From: Brachynemurus nebulosus
Taxonomy: Eukaryota; Arthropoda; Insecta; Neuroptera; Myrmeleontidae
Reading direction: 5' to 3'
NCBI GenBank assembly: GCA_035578155.1
Contig: JAPWDM010000008.1
Coordinates: 4,299,347-4,363,346, forward strand
DNA length: 64,000 nt
Shown: positions 24,044 to 35,780 of the stretch, piece after piece
Numbering within the stretch: position 1 is the first letter of the stretch
Layout: each line of letters starts with the position of its first letter
Notes under the pieces: generated by a model
Databases searched by the model: none
Told to the model about the DNA's origin: nothing
What the model saw: only the letters and a program-made list of their open reading frames with translations
Position numbers and translations under genes: made by a program

Positions 24044-25246
24044 GAGTCGAGTGAATTTTTCCCAGAATTAAAAAATTTACGTACGGAAATCAAAATTGAA
24101 CAAGATCAAATAAATGAAGTTCATTCAACAGATTTAAAAAAACGTAAAATTGCATGTGTAGGCAAAAAACTATTTCAGTGTGATACATGTGCTAGAACAT
24201 TTCATAATGCAAGTAATTTAAACAGACATAAAAGACTTCATAGTAGTGAAAAACCACATAAGTGCAATATATGTACTAAAACATTTAATCAGTTAGGTCA
24301 TTTAAAAAGTCATGAATCAATTCACAGTGGTGAAAAATCATACAAGTGTAATATATGTACTAAAACATTTACTTGTTCAAGGGATTTAAGAAGACATGAA
24401 AGAATCCACAGTGGTGAAAAACCACACAAGTGTAATATATGTGATAAAACATTTACTTATTTAAGTGAATTCAAAAGACATAAAAATATTCACAGTGGTG
24501 AAAAACCGTACAAGTGTAATATATGTGATAAAACATTTACTGAATCAGGTAATTTAAAAAGACATGAAACAATTCACAGTGGTAAAAAACCATATGAATG
24601 CAGCGTCTGTACTAAAAGATTTAATGCTTTAGCTAATTTAAAAACACATCAAAGAATTCACAGTGGTGAAAAACCATATCTTTGTAAAGTATGTGCTAAA
24701 ACATTTATTCGCTCAACTGATTTAAGAAAACATGAATTAGTTCACAGTGGTAATAAACCATATGGATGCAGCGTCTGTACTAAAAGATTTAGAAATTCAA
24801 GTAAATTAAAAGAACATGAAAGAATCCACAGTGGTGAAAAACCATATCCGTGTAATCTATGTGATAAAACATTTACTACGCCAGCTCATTTAAGAAGACA
24901 TAAAAATATTCACACTGGTGAAAAACCATACATATGTGATATATGTTTTAAAGCTTTTCCAGATCCAAGTAATATGAAAATACATAAAAGAACTCACACT
25001 GGTGAAAGACCATACAAATGTGATGTGTGTTCTAAAGGATTTGTTAATTCAAGTAATTTAAAAGAACATAAAAAAATACATGAAAAGATTCACAGTGAAG
25101 GAAAACCGCTATACAAGTGTAATATATGTTTTAAAAGATTTTTTTATGCTGGTGTTTTTGAAAAACATGCCATGACACATTTCTCAAGAGATCAAGACTC
25201 AACTTCGTCAACTAATTTTTTTTTTTCAGTAGACTGTTCACTGTGA
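24044..25246 (+). CDS. ZNF-5 exon 2: 12-finger C2H2 protein
   Basis: The exon is open from the acceptor junction at 24044 to TGA at 25244-25246 (400 residues; about 457 after splicing). The first in-frame ATG is only at 24974, so an ATG-only search would report a false 90-residue protein. It opens ESSEFFPELKNLRTEIKIEQ, then KKRKI, 12 fingers, and the tail DQDSTSSTNFFFSVDCSL. It is the closest relative of ZNF-4 through the last four fingers and tail. Fingers 2 and 9 match ZNF-7 instead, a mosaic expected from gene conversion. Finger 1 has CARTF where paralogues have CNKTF. Confidence 0.88.
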   Translation, partial: ESSEFFPELKNLRTEIKIEQDQINEVHSTDLKKRKIACVGKKLFQCDTCARTFHNASNLNRHKRLHSSEKPHKCNICTKTFNQLGHLKSHESIHSGEKSYKCNICTKTFTCSRDLRRHERIHSGEKPHKCNICDKTFTYLSEFKRHKNIHSGEKPYKCNICDKTFTESGNLKRHETIHSGKKPYECSVCTKRFNALANLKTHQRIHSGEKPYLCKVCAKTFIRSTDLRKHELVHSGNKPYGCSVCTKRFRNSSKLKEHERIHSGEKPYPCNLCDKTFTTPAHLRRHKNIHTGEKPYICDICFKAFPDPSNMKIHKRTHTGERPYKCDVCSKGFVNSSNLKEHKKIHEKIHSEGKPLYKCNICFKRFFYAGVFEKHAMTHFSRDQDSTSSTNFFFSVDCSL

Positions 25247-26395
25247 ACGCTCGATTCGGGCCACATGTTGGCAGCGCTTGTCACAGGACGGCTTAAAATA
25301 ATAGGAGAGCTAAAATTCAATTTCATAAATACTCATTAAATCTCACAAAACTTATAATGTTTATAAGTAACATTATATTTATACCCCATCCATCGTAAAC
25401 ATAACACACTAGTTACACTCAATTGACCCCTCCTACGGGGGGGGGAATGTTACGTAATACTTGAATGTTCTCTTATTTCTGTTTTAGAATACTGACATCA
25501 AAGAGTAAAATTTAATCACCTAATATATGAATATATAAATATATAAATAATATTGAATATATAAATATATAAATATATAATAAAAGATTATATACTTATT
25601 TTTACATAAGCATTAAAACTATAATAATACTTACAGATTCAGATCAGACGACACTCAGAAAAAAACAATTTGAAATTTTCTTTTCAATGATTTAAACTAA
25701 ATTTAGCAACACAAGAGTTATCAGCAGACATTTTAAATATGAGAAATATCTTAAAAATCACAAAACACACTAAAATTACAAGAAAATATCAAAAATAACT
25801 AATGACAAGCTTTAAATAATAAAAACCTGCAAATTTGTTTTTCTAAATTAAATTTACTTTAATGATGATATTTTCACTGCATTATTATGCATAATGTTAT
25901 GCATTATTTACCTAATTTGGATAACCCTTGGAATTTTAAAATTCCAAACGTACATTCTGACGTCATCCCGTTTCGTAACTGTTTGTGGAACAAACTATTA
26001 TTTTAACTGTGGTATTCGTGGTATTAGTCTTTTTCCATAGATATAATTTAAAATCGGTAGTGTATCTGAATAGGGTACTTGATTGTGTTTGAAATTTATG
26101 TTAAATGATAAATAATTTTGTAAGTTAATGTTTAAATTTTCAATTCTAAAAACAAAATTTGCATGTAATTTTACTGTCACCTTTGCAAAATTTATAAGGT
26201 GTTTTTGCTTTTTTTTTTAAAAATTCATGGATTTATCAACAAATAACAATGAAACATTAATAATACTGCTTAATAATAAAATTTTCCCCTTAAGGACCCA
26301 CAAAGGGAATGGGTCTTTAGGGGGGAAAATTTTATTATTATGTATAATTCAGCCCACAGTACGGCTCAATATAGTGATTTGAATAATACTGCTGT
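25247..26395. other. ZNF-5 downstream tail and spacer
   Basis: The first part (GAACGCTCGATTCGGG, GGCAGCGCTTGTCACA) is shared with the tails of ZNF-4, ZNF-6 and ZNF-7 and may be 3' UTR or flank. An AT microsatellite of ATATAAAT-type units is at 25525-25590. A palindromic TTATGCATAATGTTATGCAT tract lies near 25885. No other gene is seen. Confidence 0.5.
26271..26381. mobile_element. Short hairpin insertion with 12-bp direct repeats
   Basis: AATAATACTGCT occurs exactly at 26259-26270 and 26382-26393. Between them, 26271-26340 folds as a hairpin (TAATAATAAAATTTTCCCC against its near-complement). The paralogous spacers (such as 18718) lack the 111-bp insert. A 12-bp TSD suggests a retroposed or unusual element. 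Confidence 0.65.
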
Positions 26396-26560
26396 AGAAT
26401 TATAATAATATCTTACATGTTATATTATTTATACATTTATATTGCTTAATAAACAATGTGAAGAAATTATTAACTTATTTTTACATATATAATAATATTA
26501 TCCCATCTGACCCTTGTAGAAACTGATCCAAGAACTCATAACACCATAATGGTTGAAATG
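26396..26560 (+). repeat. Shared upstream spacer block, copy 3 of 7
   Basis: Matches the blocks at 10140 and 18735 (TATTATCCCATCTGACCC). It begins the ZNF-6 unit. Confidence 0.75.
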
Positions 26561-27703
26561 TTGAATCAAAAAATACAAGAAATTAAGTATGTATATGTTA
26601 TTTTTCTTTATAATAAGAATTGGGACACCTTGTACAGTGTTGCCAACTGTACCAACTTTTCGGTAGATCATGTCCCTGCCACTTGTTTTCAAGGACGGAC
26701 CTTTTCATGTCACAGTTTGCTACATTTGCTACGTGGCGCTAATGGTATAGGGGGTATACTAAATAGAGTTGGGACATGTGACCATTTTTCATCAAATAGA
26801 TGTCAAAATTATTAATTACCATATGATTGAGCACAAAAGTATCGTCACCAAGTTATGTGTTAACGAAGAATTATAATTTTTTAATTTAATTAATCTTTCT
26901 AGGTTGAATTAAAGTATTTTTTTAAATATTTAATTTATTTCCAATTTATTTTAGATGAAAAATAGCGAACTATTAAACCTCATGTCTCGGTTCTAATTTT
27001 ATCCCCTAGTAAATCAACGCCATCTGGTATATTAGTTACAGCCACGTCAGAAAACGGTCCATTTTTTATAATAGACTAAATGGAGAGTGACAGGGACATG
27101 CGGTAGATCTACCAACTTTTAGTGTCTTACTCGTATCTACTACCTTGCAACGAAAATCTACCAACGTTTCAAATTGTTTAAAAATTTTAATTCTATATCC
27201 GCAAAAATTATATTAACGCCTTCAATTTTTTTTCATCAATCTTTCTATTTATCTAAATTCTTAACGGGGTTCAAAACATTCAAAACATTGAAGTAAGTAG
27301 CCCATAAAATATTTCGCAACTCAATTAATTTATACTAATAATAATACACCACAGAATCTCAAGTGAATTTTCAGTTATCACTGCTATAAATTGCATTTAG
27401 GTCCAAGTTTTATTTATATGAATAAAGGAATTAAATATTCATAATTAAAAACAATTAAATTAGGATAGAATAGAGTTACAATGATTCGTTTTTCAATTTT
27501 TGATTTTTTTCGGTTTTTATTTGATTTGATTGATTTGATTGATTGTCAATGTTTTTGCTTTCACATTGGGTTCTTTATAAAAAGAGGTGAAATAATTATT
27601 ATCCAATAGAAAAATTAATTACGAATATTACATTCGAATAAGCATAGTATGCATATTCAAACTTTTCCAACCCTTGTAGTTTTCCGAAAAATAAAAAAAA
27701 AAC

Positions 27704-27770
27704 TCTGTAACGGTGCACGCTTTGTTATGTTACATTTTTTGGGCGAATGAACTTGTATGTGGTGTTGTTA
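27704..27770 (+). promoter_or_regulatory. ZNF-6 shared promoter block, 5' truncated
   Basis: It contains CTGTAACGGTGCACGC and GGGCGAATGAACTTGTATG, but the leading GAAATCAGAGTCCTCTGG part is missing. A transposon (27800-28273) now separates this block from the start codon. Confidence 0.6.
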
Positions 27771-27799
27771 GTACCTGCCGTACCTGCAGTTGACGAAAT

Positions 27800-28273
27800 T
27801 ATGGAGGGTAGATATCAGGAGCACCATCTCTGTATCAAAAAGTGTCCATAGAAAGGCGTAAATAGTAACGGCGCTACTGTAGCAAAAGGGTAAATTTAGA
27901 GAAGTAGACAAGGAAAGAAAAACATCCGAGTTGTTATGTAATTATTGTTTTTTTATTATAAATGTTACATATAATTGTTTTATTATTTAAAAAAATTTTA
28001 TAAAACAAAAAAAAAATCACTAATAACAGACATTAAAAGTTCATGTAATTATGAATCACTTCAACGTGTTTCCCAGAGAGTTTTTTGTAGGTTATTAAAC
28101 AACACACTGCACTCCGTCGACAACTACAAAATTCGTTTCAGACTCTTTTGCTACTCTAGCGCTATTCTGGCGAGTTTTTGAATTGTTACTTAGTACTTAA
28201 AACGGGACACTTTTTGAACTATTTTTCTATTGTTTTCCGGTCAAGATAGTCCTCCTGATATTTACCCTCCATA
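27800..28273. mobile_element. 474-bp inverted-repeat element inserted at the ZNF-6 start codon, 8-bp TSD
   Basis: The ends are TATGGAGGGTA(G/A)ATATCAGGAG in inverted orientation, about 22 bp, with further matching words inside (AAAAAGTGTCC). An exact 8-bp duplication GACGAAAT lies at 27792-27799 and 28274-28281. The right copy supplies the A and T of the ZNF-6 ATG. The 8-bp TSD fits hAT, P or Merlin types; the TATGG ends do not decide between them. Confidence 0.85.
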
Positions 28274-28279
28274 GACGAA

Positions 28280-28441
28280 ATGACGACAGCTGAAATTAAA
28301 ATGGCGAAAAACGAAGTGGATGAAAACAATTTTGAGTTATCAGCAGAAACTAAAATTTCTGAACCAACTAAATTTTCACAAGAAAGTAGTGTGATGGATA
28401 AAACAGACCTTGCGGACTTACAAGAGCAAAATATAAAATTG
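28280..28441 (+). CDS. ZNF-6 exon 1: acidic N-terminus
   Basis: The exon encodes 54 residues, MTTAEIKMAKNEVDENNFEL through LADLQEQNIKL, with a GTGAGT donor at 28442. The usual IKME motif has become IKMA, so the SUMO-consensus glutamate is lost here (as in ZNF-7). The start codon is the right TSD of the element just upstream, and the paralogue ZNF-7 confirms the ancestral GACGAAATGAC. Confidence 0.8.
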
Positions 28442-30556
28442 GTGAGTAGTAGACGTACATATTAGATTTGAATCATTAAGAATGAGGGTTTATGAGGATG
28501 GATTTTAGCCTTAAGAAATTTTAATTTTATATTAGTTACATATAAAATTAATGACTAAAATATATGATTTAGTCCTTCCTAATAGGCAATAGGGAGTAAA
28601 TAGGGTGTTACAGAAGTTCGCATCGTAATCACAATCAGTATCCCAAGGGGTCAAACTAGAATGTCTACCAAACTGTGCCCACTGTAATCAATGGGTGACG
28701 TAACACAGCACACATACAACGAAAACACACGATGTATGGACACGAATATACCAATGTGTTAGTAATATATTTTGATGATGATATATGCAGTACGCATACA
28801 TATACTATCATGGCCGACCTATGTTACCACCAGTCAACAATTAAAAATAAATTTATTTATTTTAAGAAAGATATCCTTTTATTTTGAGAAATTTTTTATC
28901 CAATAGAATTTTTACACTTAAATACGACACACTTCATATTTTTTTGCTGTTTAAATTTCACGAGTTGATTAAATAAACATGTTTTTTATTTTGATGTGAA
29001 CACGACGGCAGTCAGTAACAGACTAAGTCAGTAGTGGTGTAAATTGCTACTTACTGCAACTTTAAGATTTCACTTTTTTATACGTAGGCTTGATCTGTCT
29101 CATCTGTACAGTATCCAGTGTATTGCATGTTCCTCTCTAGTAAGCAAACGTGGCAAACGTCTTCCAAATAAAAAAATCAAAAATTTTGATATTTTTGGGG
29201 TTTCTGGTGCCGTTCTTAACCTGAATATTATCAGTTCATTGTACCGAAAATGAAAAAAAAAACTGAATATCGGAAAAATTTATTTTCTTCATATCTTTGA
29301 TATTGCATGAAAAGGAATTCAAAACATTCCAATTTTTTTCGATAATTCTACTTTTTTTTTTAAAAAAAAAAAAAAAAAATGATTGAAGACTGAAAAAATT
29401 CTAGTCTACGTCTTGCCATGTCAAACTGGCTGGCTGAATAAAAAATCTATAGATTTTGTTGGTATTTAGATGTGTGTACCCTAGATTGCACTTCCAGTTC
29501 TGTCGAAACTAAAAAAAATTGTAAAACGCGGGAAAGTCAGAGAAATTTTGTTTTGAAAGAAAATAGGCACCATGGAAAAAAACAGACAAAGATACAATAT
29601 ATGTTCTTTGGTCTGTGGTGGACATTCTATAAAACAAAAAAAAAAAAAAAAAAAAAAAAAAATAGAAAAATTGGCTAAATTATGTAATTTTAGGACTATT
29701 AATGAATTTTTGAACGAAAAATTCAGCTTTTACATTAAGAGATTATTAACTCCGAACTGACAGAATTTATTTTGAAATTCTTAGAATCCGAAAATAACAT
29801 TTTCTTATTTCACGATATTCAATGTGTTTATAAAGACTTGAAACCAATCAAGTTTCAAGCCTTTATGTATACACTTTTACACAATCATATTTTACAAACT
29901 TTTTTTAACACTGTAACTAAAACTACATGAAAATATGCTCAATTCCTTAAAATGTGAGTTAAAAAAATTTATTATGATAAGGAATATTGGAAATTTTTGA
30001 CATTAAACTAAATTAAAAACAAAATTATAACTATGTTTATTTATAAATATCAAAAATAAATTTACCGGTAAAATGTTATTTCTTCAAGTTTTTTTCTAAT
30101 GAAATTTTTACATCCATAAGTGGAACAAATTGCCATAATACTTTTTTAAAGAAATTTAACCAAAAATATATTTTAAACAGTGAAAATATATATTTTTCAA
30201 GATTATTTTTTTAACTTGCTAATACCAATATGGCGTCTTTTGGCTTCAATTTTATTTTTAAAACCTGAGGTATTGTTAGACAAAGAAATATTTATTGCCA
30301 GTATACATATTATTTATAATGGTTGTCTATTTTTAACGTGTGCGTAATAGGCATTTCTATAAAATATAAATTACAGGTCCTTTCATTTCTAATTGTCTAT
30401 GATTGTATCTAAAAAGTTAAATCTGGGAAACATATTATTTTGATCGATCAAATAGTATGACATAAATATTCGTCATGTGCCTGTTTTTAACACGCACTAA
30501 GTAATGTCACCTCAGTGAAAGTGTTAATTTATGATTTTTTGGCTCGTTTTTTAAGT

Positions 30557-30672
30557 ACAGTGAGAATACAGCCCTCTTGCGTTTATTCAATATATGCATG
30601 TACAACTCTATAATACAGTTAGAAAACAGCCCTGTTCCGTTTATTCAATATATGCATGTACAACTCTATAAT
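30557..30672 (+). repeat. 58-bp tandem duplication
   Basis: Two adjacent 58-bp units, each ending ATGCATGTACAACTCTATAAT in substance, differ at a few positions. No function is apparent. Confidence 0.8.
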
Positions 30673-32024
30673 TATTATATTATATATTATTATTATTATT
30701 ATTAATTTTTCCCCCACTATAATCACACAACGAGATTAATATGCCATCCTTCGGTGACATAAAACTAGGTGGTGAAGTTAGTTAAGGTTAGGTTAGATTT
30801 TTTTTTTAAACAATATACTTCGACTTTGATATAAATAATATGTACCAATTTCCTATTTTTAAAAATGTGCAATAGGTATAGAAAACCTGCCTGATCTTTC
30901 AATTACGACACTAGCGTTCATGGTGCCTGTATTTAGTATTTTTTACATGAGAGAGTTAATGTAAGTAGGCTATTTTAAATTAAAAGTTTGTTATTTTTTA
31001 TGAAAAATGTCAAATGTTAAATACAATTATTATAAAAAGCTGTTTTCGAGATGTCTAAGTGACTGATTTATGTGATTCTTGTTACAAAAAAAGAAAAAAA
31101 CTTGTATCAAAATGGTCATATGTTTTAATGGTCATATTTAAGAACTACTATATACTTGTGTACGAAGTGGCATAACAGCCAAAGTTATGCGACAAACAAA
31201 TATAAAACTTCAGTGTAATGTAACTATTAAAGTAAGTAGTTAATTATGCATTTTTTAAAAAGAATTAATTTAAATTTTTAGTAATAAATAAATATTTGTT
31301 TGAGCGGTTACAATAATGTTGCATTGGACGTAGTCAATCTATTTGTTGCATTTAAAACAACAACAATAACTCGTAAAAAACTTATAAAATTGACTGATAG
31401 AGACGTCACTAGTGACAATGGTGACAATACAGGTTCTCTGTATTCACTTTATTTAAATTTTGTATATTAAAATTATAAATATCAAAAAGTAATAATTAAT
31501 ACAAAAGTATAAACATGTTAATGAATTTATGTGAAAATCTATGGTTACAAAAAATTTGCGCTGACGTGTCCACGCATGTACTTATAAAATTATTGAAAAA
31601 ACGCGCCACTAGTCTTTATGCAGCTTCTCTATACAGTGTCATTCACTATCAACATATATTACATAATTATATTGTAAATACTGACAATGTAAAATGATCT
31701 TTAAAAAAAAGTCTTTCCCAGGTTTGACTTTCCAAATACAATAATTTCCACCCATAGTGTTCCGTACCAGCAAAACTGGAACAGAACACTAATGGGATCG
31801 CCCAAAAAAAGACAATGTCGTGTTTGATGCACGTAAAATCACAATGTGGGTAAAAGTGAAATTTCTTTGCGGCGTTTATTTCGTACTAATTTCCAAGTTC
31901 TCGTTTCTATTATATATTGCAAATTTGCCGAAAAATTATTTCTCACGAACGTTAGACAAACAATTATCAAAACCGAATAAAAAATGTTGATGAAAATAAT
32001 AAACAAATATGGAATACCATAAAG

Positions 32025-32629
32025 TAGAGATGATCAATATATCGATAATTGTTATTTTATAACTAGTATAGAAAGATAACAGTCATCGTCAATAACTGGA
32101 ATACCCAGTAACAGGTTACTTAAATAACTCCTTTGGAAATATCGATAACATAGGTCAATATTAATATATTCGAAAGCAAGGATCACAGTAATTTATTTTA
32201 ACCACCTACGGAGAATTTCAAAATAATAACGCCCCAGGCAAGTTACACATTTTCTATTGTAGCTCATTTAAAAAACCCTTAAAAATGAACTATTGTCTAT
32301 TGTACAGTTATCTATTTGTATTTGTAATTTTGTATCCATAAAATTGTTAAAATTGTGTATATAAAGCCTAAATCCTTGTATAGACAAGTATTTGAACAGA
32401 TATTGCAATACAATAAAGCAAAAAATATTATTTAGTATCCATCAGTATTATAGATCTGTGCATATTTCACTAACAGAACCGTTTATACGCATATCGAATA
32501 TCTTACAATATGTTAAAATATTCAAATACTATACCAGTTATTACAATAACTGTTATAAATAACAGTTATTTTTCAGTAACTGTTATTGCAATAACAGTTA
32601 TTAGAAAATAACCGTTTAGCTCACCTCTA
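32025..32629. mobile_element. hAT-type non-autonomous element, 8-bp TSD
   Basis: An exact 8-bp duplication CCATAAAG lies at 32017-32024 and 32630-32637. The ends are TAGAGATGA and TCACCTCTA (inverted). The right part is packed with AACAGTTAT and its complement, typical subterminal repeats. The empty site is present near 41633 (AATACCATAAAGTAACGC). Confidence 0.85.
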
Positions 32630-32861
32630 CCATAAAGTATCGCTCAAATCTATTAATATTAATGTTGATGAAAACCTAAAATACATATTAGTAAAATAAA
32701 ATAAAAATATGAGAATTGAATAGACAAGAACAACTTCAAATTTATGTGAACTCATCTTTAAGGCTAAAACCCGTCCTTATGCACCGCCATCCTTTCCATA
32801 TAAAAAAAAAAATTATACAAATGTTTTAACCAAAATAGTTATGTAATTTTTAATATTTTAG

Positions 32862-34004
32862 GAGTCGAGTGAATGTTTGATGGATGTAAACAGTTTACAT
32901 ACGGAAATCAAAATTGAACAAGATCGAATAGATGAAGTTCATTCAACAGATTTGAGAAAACGTAAAATTACTGGTGTAGGCAAAAAACTATTTCAGTGTG
33001 ATACATGTAATAAAACATTTAATGATGCAAGTAATTTAAACAGACATAAAAGACTTCATAGTGGTGAAAAACCATATAAGTGCAATATATGTACTAAAAC
33101 ATTTAATCAGTTAGGTCGTTTAAGAACACATGAAATCATTCACAGTCGTGAAAAAACACACATGTGTAATATATGTGATAAAACATTTACTTGTTCAAGT
33201 GATTTAAGAAAACATGAAAGAATTCACAGTGGTAACAAACCATATGAATGCAGCGTCTGTACTAAAAGATTTAGTGATTTAAGCCATTTAAAAAGACATG
33301 AAAAAATCCACAGTGGTGAAAAACCATATCAGTGTAATATATGTGATAAAACATTTAGTGAATCAAGTCATTTAAACAGACATGAAATAATTCACAGTGG
33401 TAAAAAACCATATGAATGCAGCGTCTGTACTAAAAGATTTAACGATTTAGGTAATTTAAAAACACATCAAAAAATTCACAGTGGTGAAAAACCATATCTT
33501 TGTAAAGTATGTGCTAAAACATTTATTCGCTCAAGTGGTTTAAGAAAACATGAATTAATTCACAGTGATGAAAAACCGTATGAATGCAGCGTCTGTACTA
33601 AAAGATTTAGACATTTAAATGGTTTAAAAGAACATGAAAGAATCCACAGTGGTGAAAAACCATATCAGTGTAATCTATGTGATAAAGCATTTACTGCTTC
33701 AAGTAAACTAAAAAAACATAAAAATATTCACACTGGTGAAAAACCATACATATGTGATATATGTTTTAAAGCTTTTCCAGATTCAAGTAATTTGATAACA
33801 CATAAAAGAACTCACAGTGGTGAAAGACCATACAAATGTGATGCGTGTTCTAAAGAATTTATTAATTCAAGTAATTTAAAAGAACATGAAAGAATATATG
33901 GAAAAATTCTCTGTAAAGAAAAACCACCATACAAGTGTAATATATGTTTTAAAAGATTTTTTTATGCAACTGTTTTTGAAAAACATGCAATAACACATTC
34001 TTAA
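32862..34004 (+). CDS. ZNF-6 exon 2: C2H2 protein, 12 finger units
   Basis: The exon runs from the acceptor junction to TAA at 34002-34004 (380 residues; about 434 spliced). It opens ESSECLMDVNSLHTEIKIEQ, then RKRKITGVGKK, then 12 finger units. Finger 11 ends HERIYGKIL, so its last zinc-binding histidine is a tyrosine; the following linker is also altered (CKEKPPY). That finger probably folds poorly. Compared with ZNF-4 and ZNF-5 it lacks the Ser/Thr tail because of the earlier TAA in CATTCTTAAG; the old tail sequence remains downstream out of use. The IKIE motif of exon 2 is intact. Confidence 0.9.
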   Translation, partial: ESSECLMDVNSLHTEIKIEQDRIDEVHSTDLRKRKITGVGKKLFQCDTCNKTFNDASNLNRHKRLHSGEKPYKCNICTKTFNQLGRLRTHEIIHSREKTHMCNICDKTFTCSSDLRKHERIHSGNKPYECSVCTKRFSDLSHLKRHEKIHSGEKPYQCNICDKTFSESSHLNRHEIIHSGKKPYECSVCTKRFNDLGNLKTHQKIHSGEKPYLCKVCAKTFIRSSGLRKHELIHSDEKPYECSVCTKRFRHLNGLKEHERIHSGEKPYQCNLCDKAFTASSKLKKHKNIHTGEKPYICDICFKAFPDSSNLITHKRTHSGERPYKCDACSKEFINSSNLKEHERIYGKILCKEKPPYKCNICFKRFFYATVFEKHAITHS

Positions 34005-35631
34005 GAAAGTGGCAATAAATTGGCGGTAAAAAACGTGAAGGATCAAAACTCAACTTCGTCAACTAATTATTTTTTTCAGTAGACTGTTCACTGTGAACGC
34101 TCGATTCGGGTCACATGTTGGCAGCGCTTGTCACATGGCGGCTTAAAATAATACGAGAGCTAAAATTCAATTTTATAAATATTCATTAAATCTTACGAAA
34201 CCTATAATGTTTATAAGTAATATTATATTTATACCCCGTCTCGTAAACATAACACACAAGTGACACTTGATTGGCCTCTCTCTCCTACGGAGGGGGGAAT
34301 GTTACGTAATACTTAAATGTTCCCTTATTTCTGTTTTATAATACTGACATCTGAGAGTAAAATTTAATCACCTTACAAATTTAGCTACTCGTCTTTTCTA
34401 ACACTGGACCTAATATGTAAAATTACTTCCGAAGTAAACGTTATTTCAGTATATATAGCCAAAAGATTTTAAAGTAAGAGACGTGTCTTTGTTTGCGCAG
34501 GTGGAGTGGGTAAAATAAATCAACTCACTGACCTATGGTTTATAAGACACATGTATTTGACAGATGATGACCTTGCCTTCAAAATAACTTAGACTGTCCC
34601 ATTTTAAAATTCGTTTTTGCACATCTCTCAGTTCATTTTCTTTCGGGTATATTATAAAACATGCACATAATTAACTATTGGAAGGCTATTGGTCAATTTA
34701 CCGACCGAACATTAGTTTGCTATGGTGCACTAGATGGCAGTATTAGCACAGTATAAATAGAGTCGTATAAATAAAAGATTATATACTTGTTTTTACATAA
34801 GCATTCAAACTATAATAGTACTTACAGATCCAGATTAGACGACACTCAGAAAAAACAATTTGAAATTTTCTTTTGAATGATTTAAACCAAATTTAGCAGC
34901 ACAAGAGTTATCACTAGACATTTTAAGCCACCATAATAATTAAATAAATATAAGAAATATTTTAAAGATCACAAAATACACTAAAATTACAAGAAAATAT
35001 CAAAAATAAGTAATGACAAGCTTTAACTGCACTGCCAACGTTGTTAAAAATTTAAAAATAATCAGTGAAAATTAGACAAAGTAAATAATTTACATAATTA
35101 TCAATTTAGTTTTTAACAAAATAATTTCACCTGCAAATTTGTTTTTCTAAATTAAATTTACTTTAGTGATGATATTTTCACTGCATTATTATGCATAATG
35201 TTATGCATTATTTACCTAATATGGATAACCCTTGGAATTTTAAAATTCGAAACGTACATTCGGACGTCATCCCGTTTTATAACTGTGGAACAAACTATTA
35301 TTTAAATTGTGGTATTCCTGGTATTAGTTTTTTTCGGTAGATATCTATAATTTACAAAATCTGTAGTAACTATATCACAGTTTTAGTTTTTGTCGATAGA
35401 TATAATTTAAAATCGGTAGTGTATCTGAATAGGGTACTTGATTGTGTTTCAAATTTATGTTAAATGTTAAATAATTCTGTAAGTAAATGTTTAAATTTTC
35501 AATTTTAAAAACAAAATTTGCACGTTATTTCATTCACACCTTTGCAAAATATAAATCTTGACATGCAACTGGGAAGGTGTTTTTTGCTTTTTTTTTAAAA
35601 AAATTCATGGATTTATAAAAAAATAACGTAA
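34005..35631. other. ZNF-6 downstream tail and spacer
   Basis: It holds the shared tail words (GAACGCTCGATTCGGG, TTGGCAGCGCTTGTCACA). About 34374-34765 has no counterpart after ZNF-5 and looks like an insertion or replacement with no identifiable ends. The rest matches the ZNF-5 to ZNF-6 spacer, including the TTATGCATAATG palindrome near 35190. No gene is seen. Confidence 0.45.
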
Positions 35632-35780
35632 AATTATAATAATAATATTTATACATTTATATTGCTTAATAAATAATGTGAGGAAATTACGAACTTATTT
35701 TTACATATATCATAATATTATCCCATCTGATCCTTCCGGAAACTGATCCAAGAAGTCATAATACCATAATGGCTGAAATG
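35632..35780 (+). repeat. Shared upstream spacer block, copy 4 of 7
   Basis: Shortened copy with TATTATCCCATCTGATCC and GAAGTCATAATACCATAATG, opening the ZNF-7 unit. Confidence 0.7.

Larger units (their letters stand above)
28442..32861 (+). other. ZNF-6 intron
   Basis: It has paralogous intron ends plus: a fragment related to 18960-19200 near 28640-28760, an A-tract at about 29635-29665, a tandem duplication at 30557-30672 with an adjacent TAT microsatellite (about 30670-30705), a GGTTAG-rich tract near 30770, and a hAT-type element at 32025-32629. It preserves empty sites for insertions in the ZNF-7 intron at about 30299, 30850 and 31965. The TTTTAG acceptor ends at 32861. Confidence 0.65.

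Noticed and set aside
24974..25246. Stand-alone 90-residue zinc-finger gene starting at ATG 24974
   Set aside because: The same frame is open back to the splice acceptor at 24043, so this is only the end of ZNF-5 exon 2.
27975..28181. 68-residue frame inside the ZNF-6 leader element as a transposase
   Set aside because: Too short, no transposase motifs, and the element is only 474 bp.
29472..29760. Short frames around the ZNF-6 intron poly-A tract
   Set aside because: Lysine-rich by virtue of a homopolymer; no support as coding.
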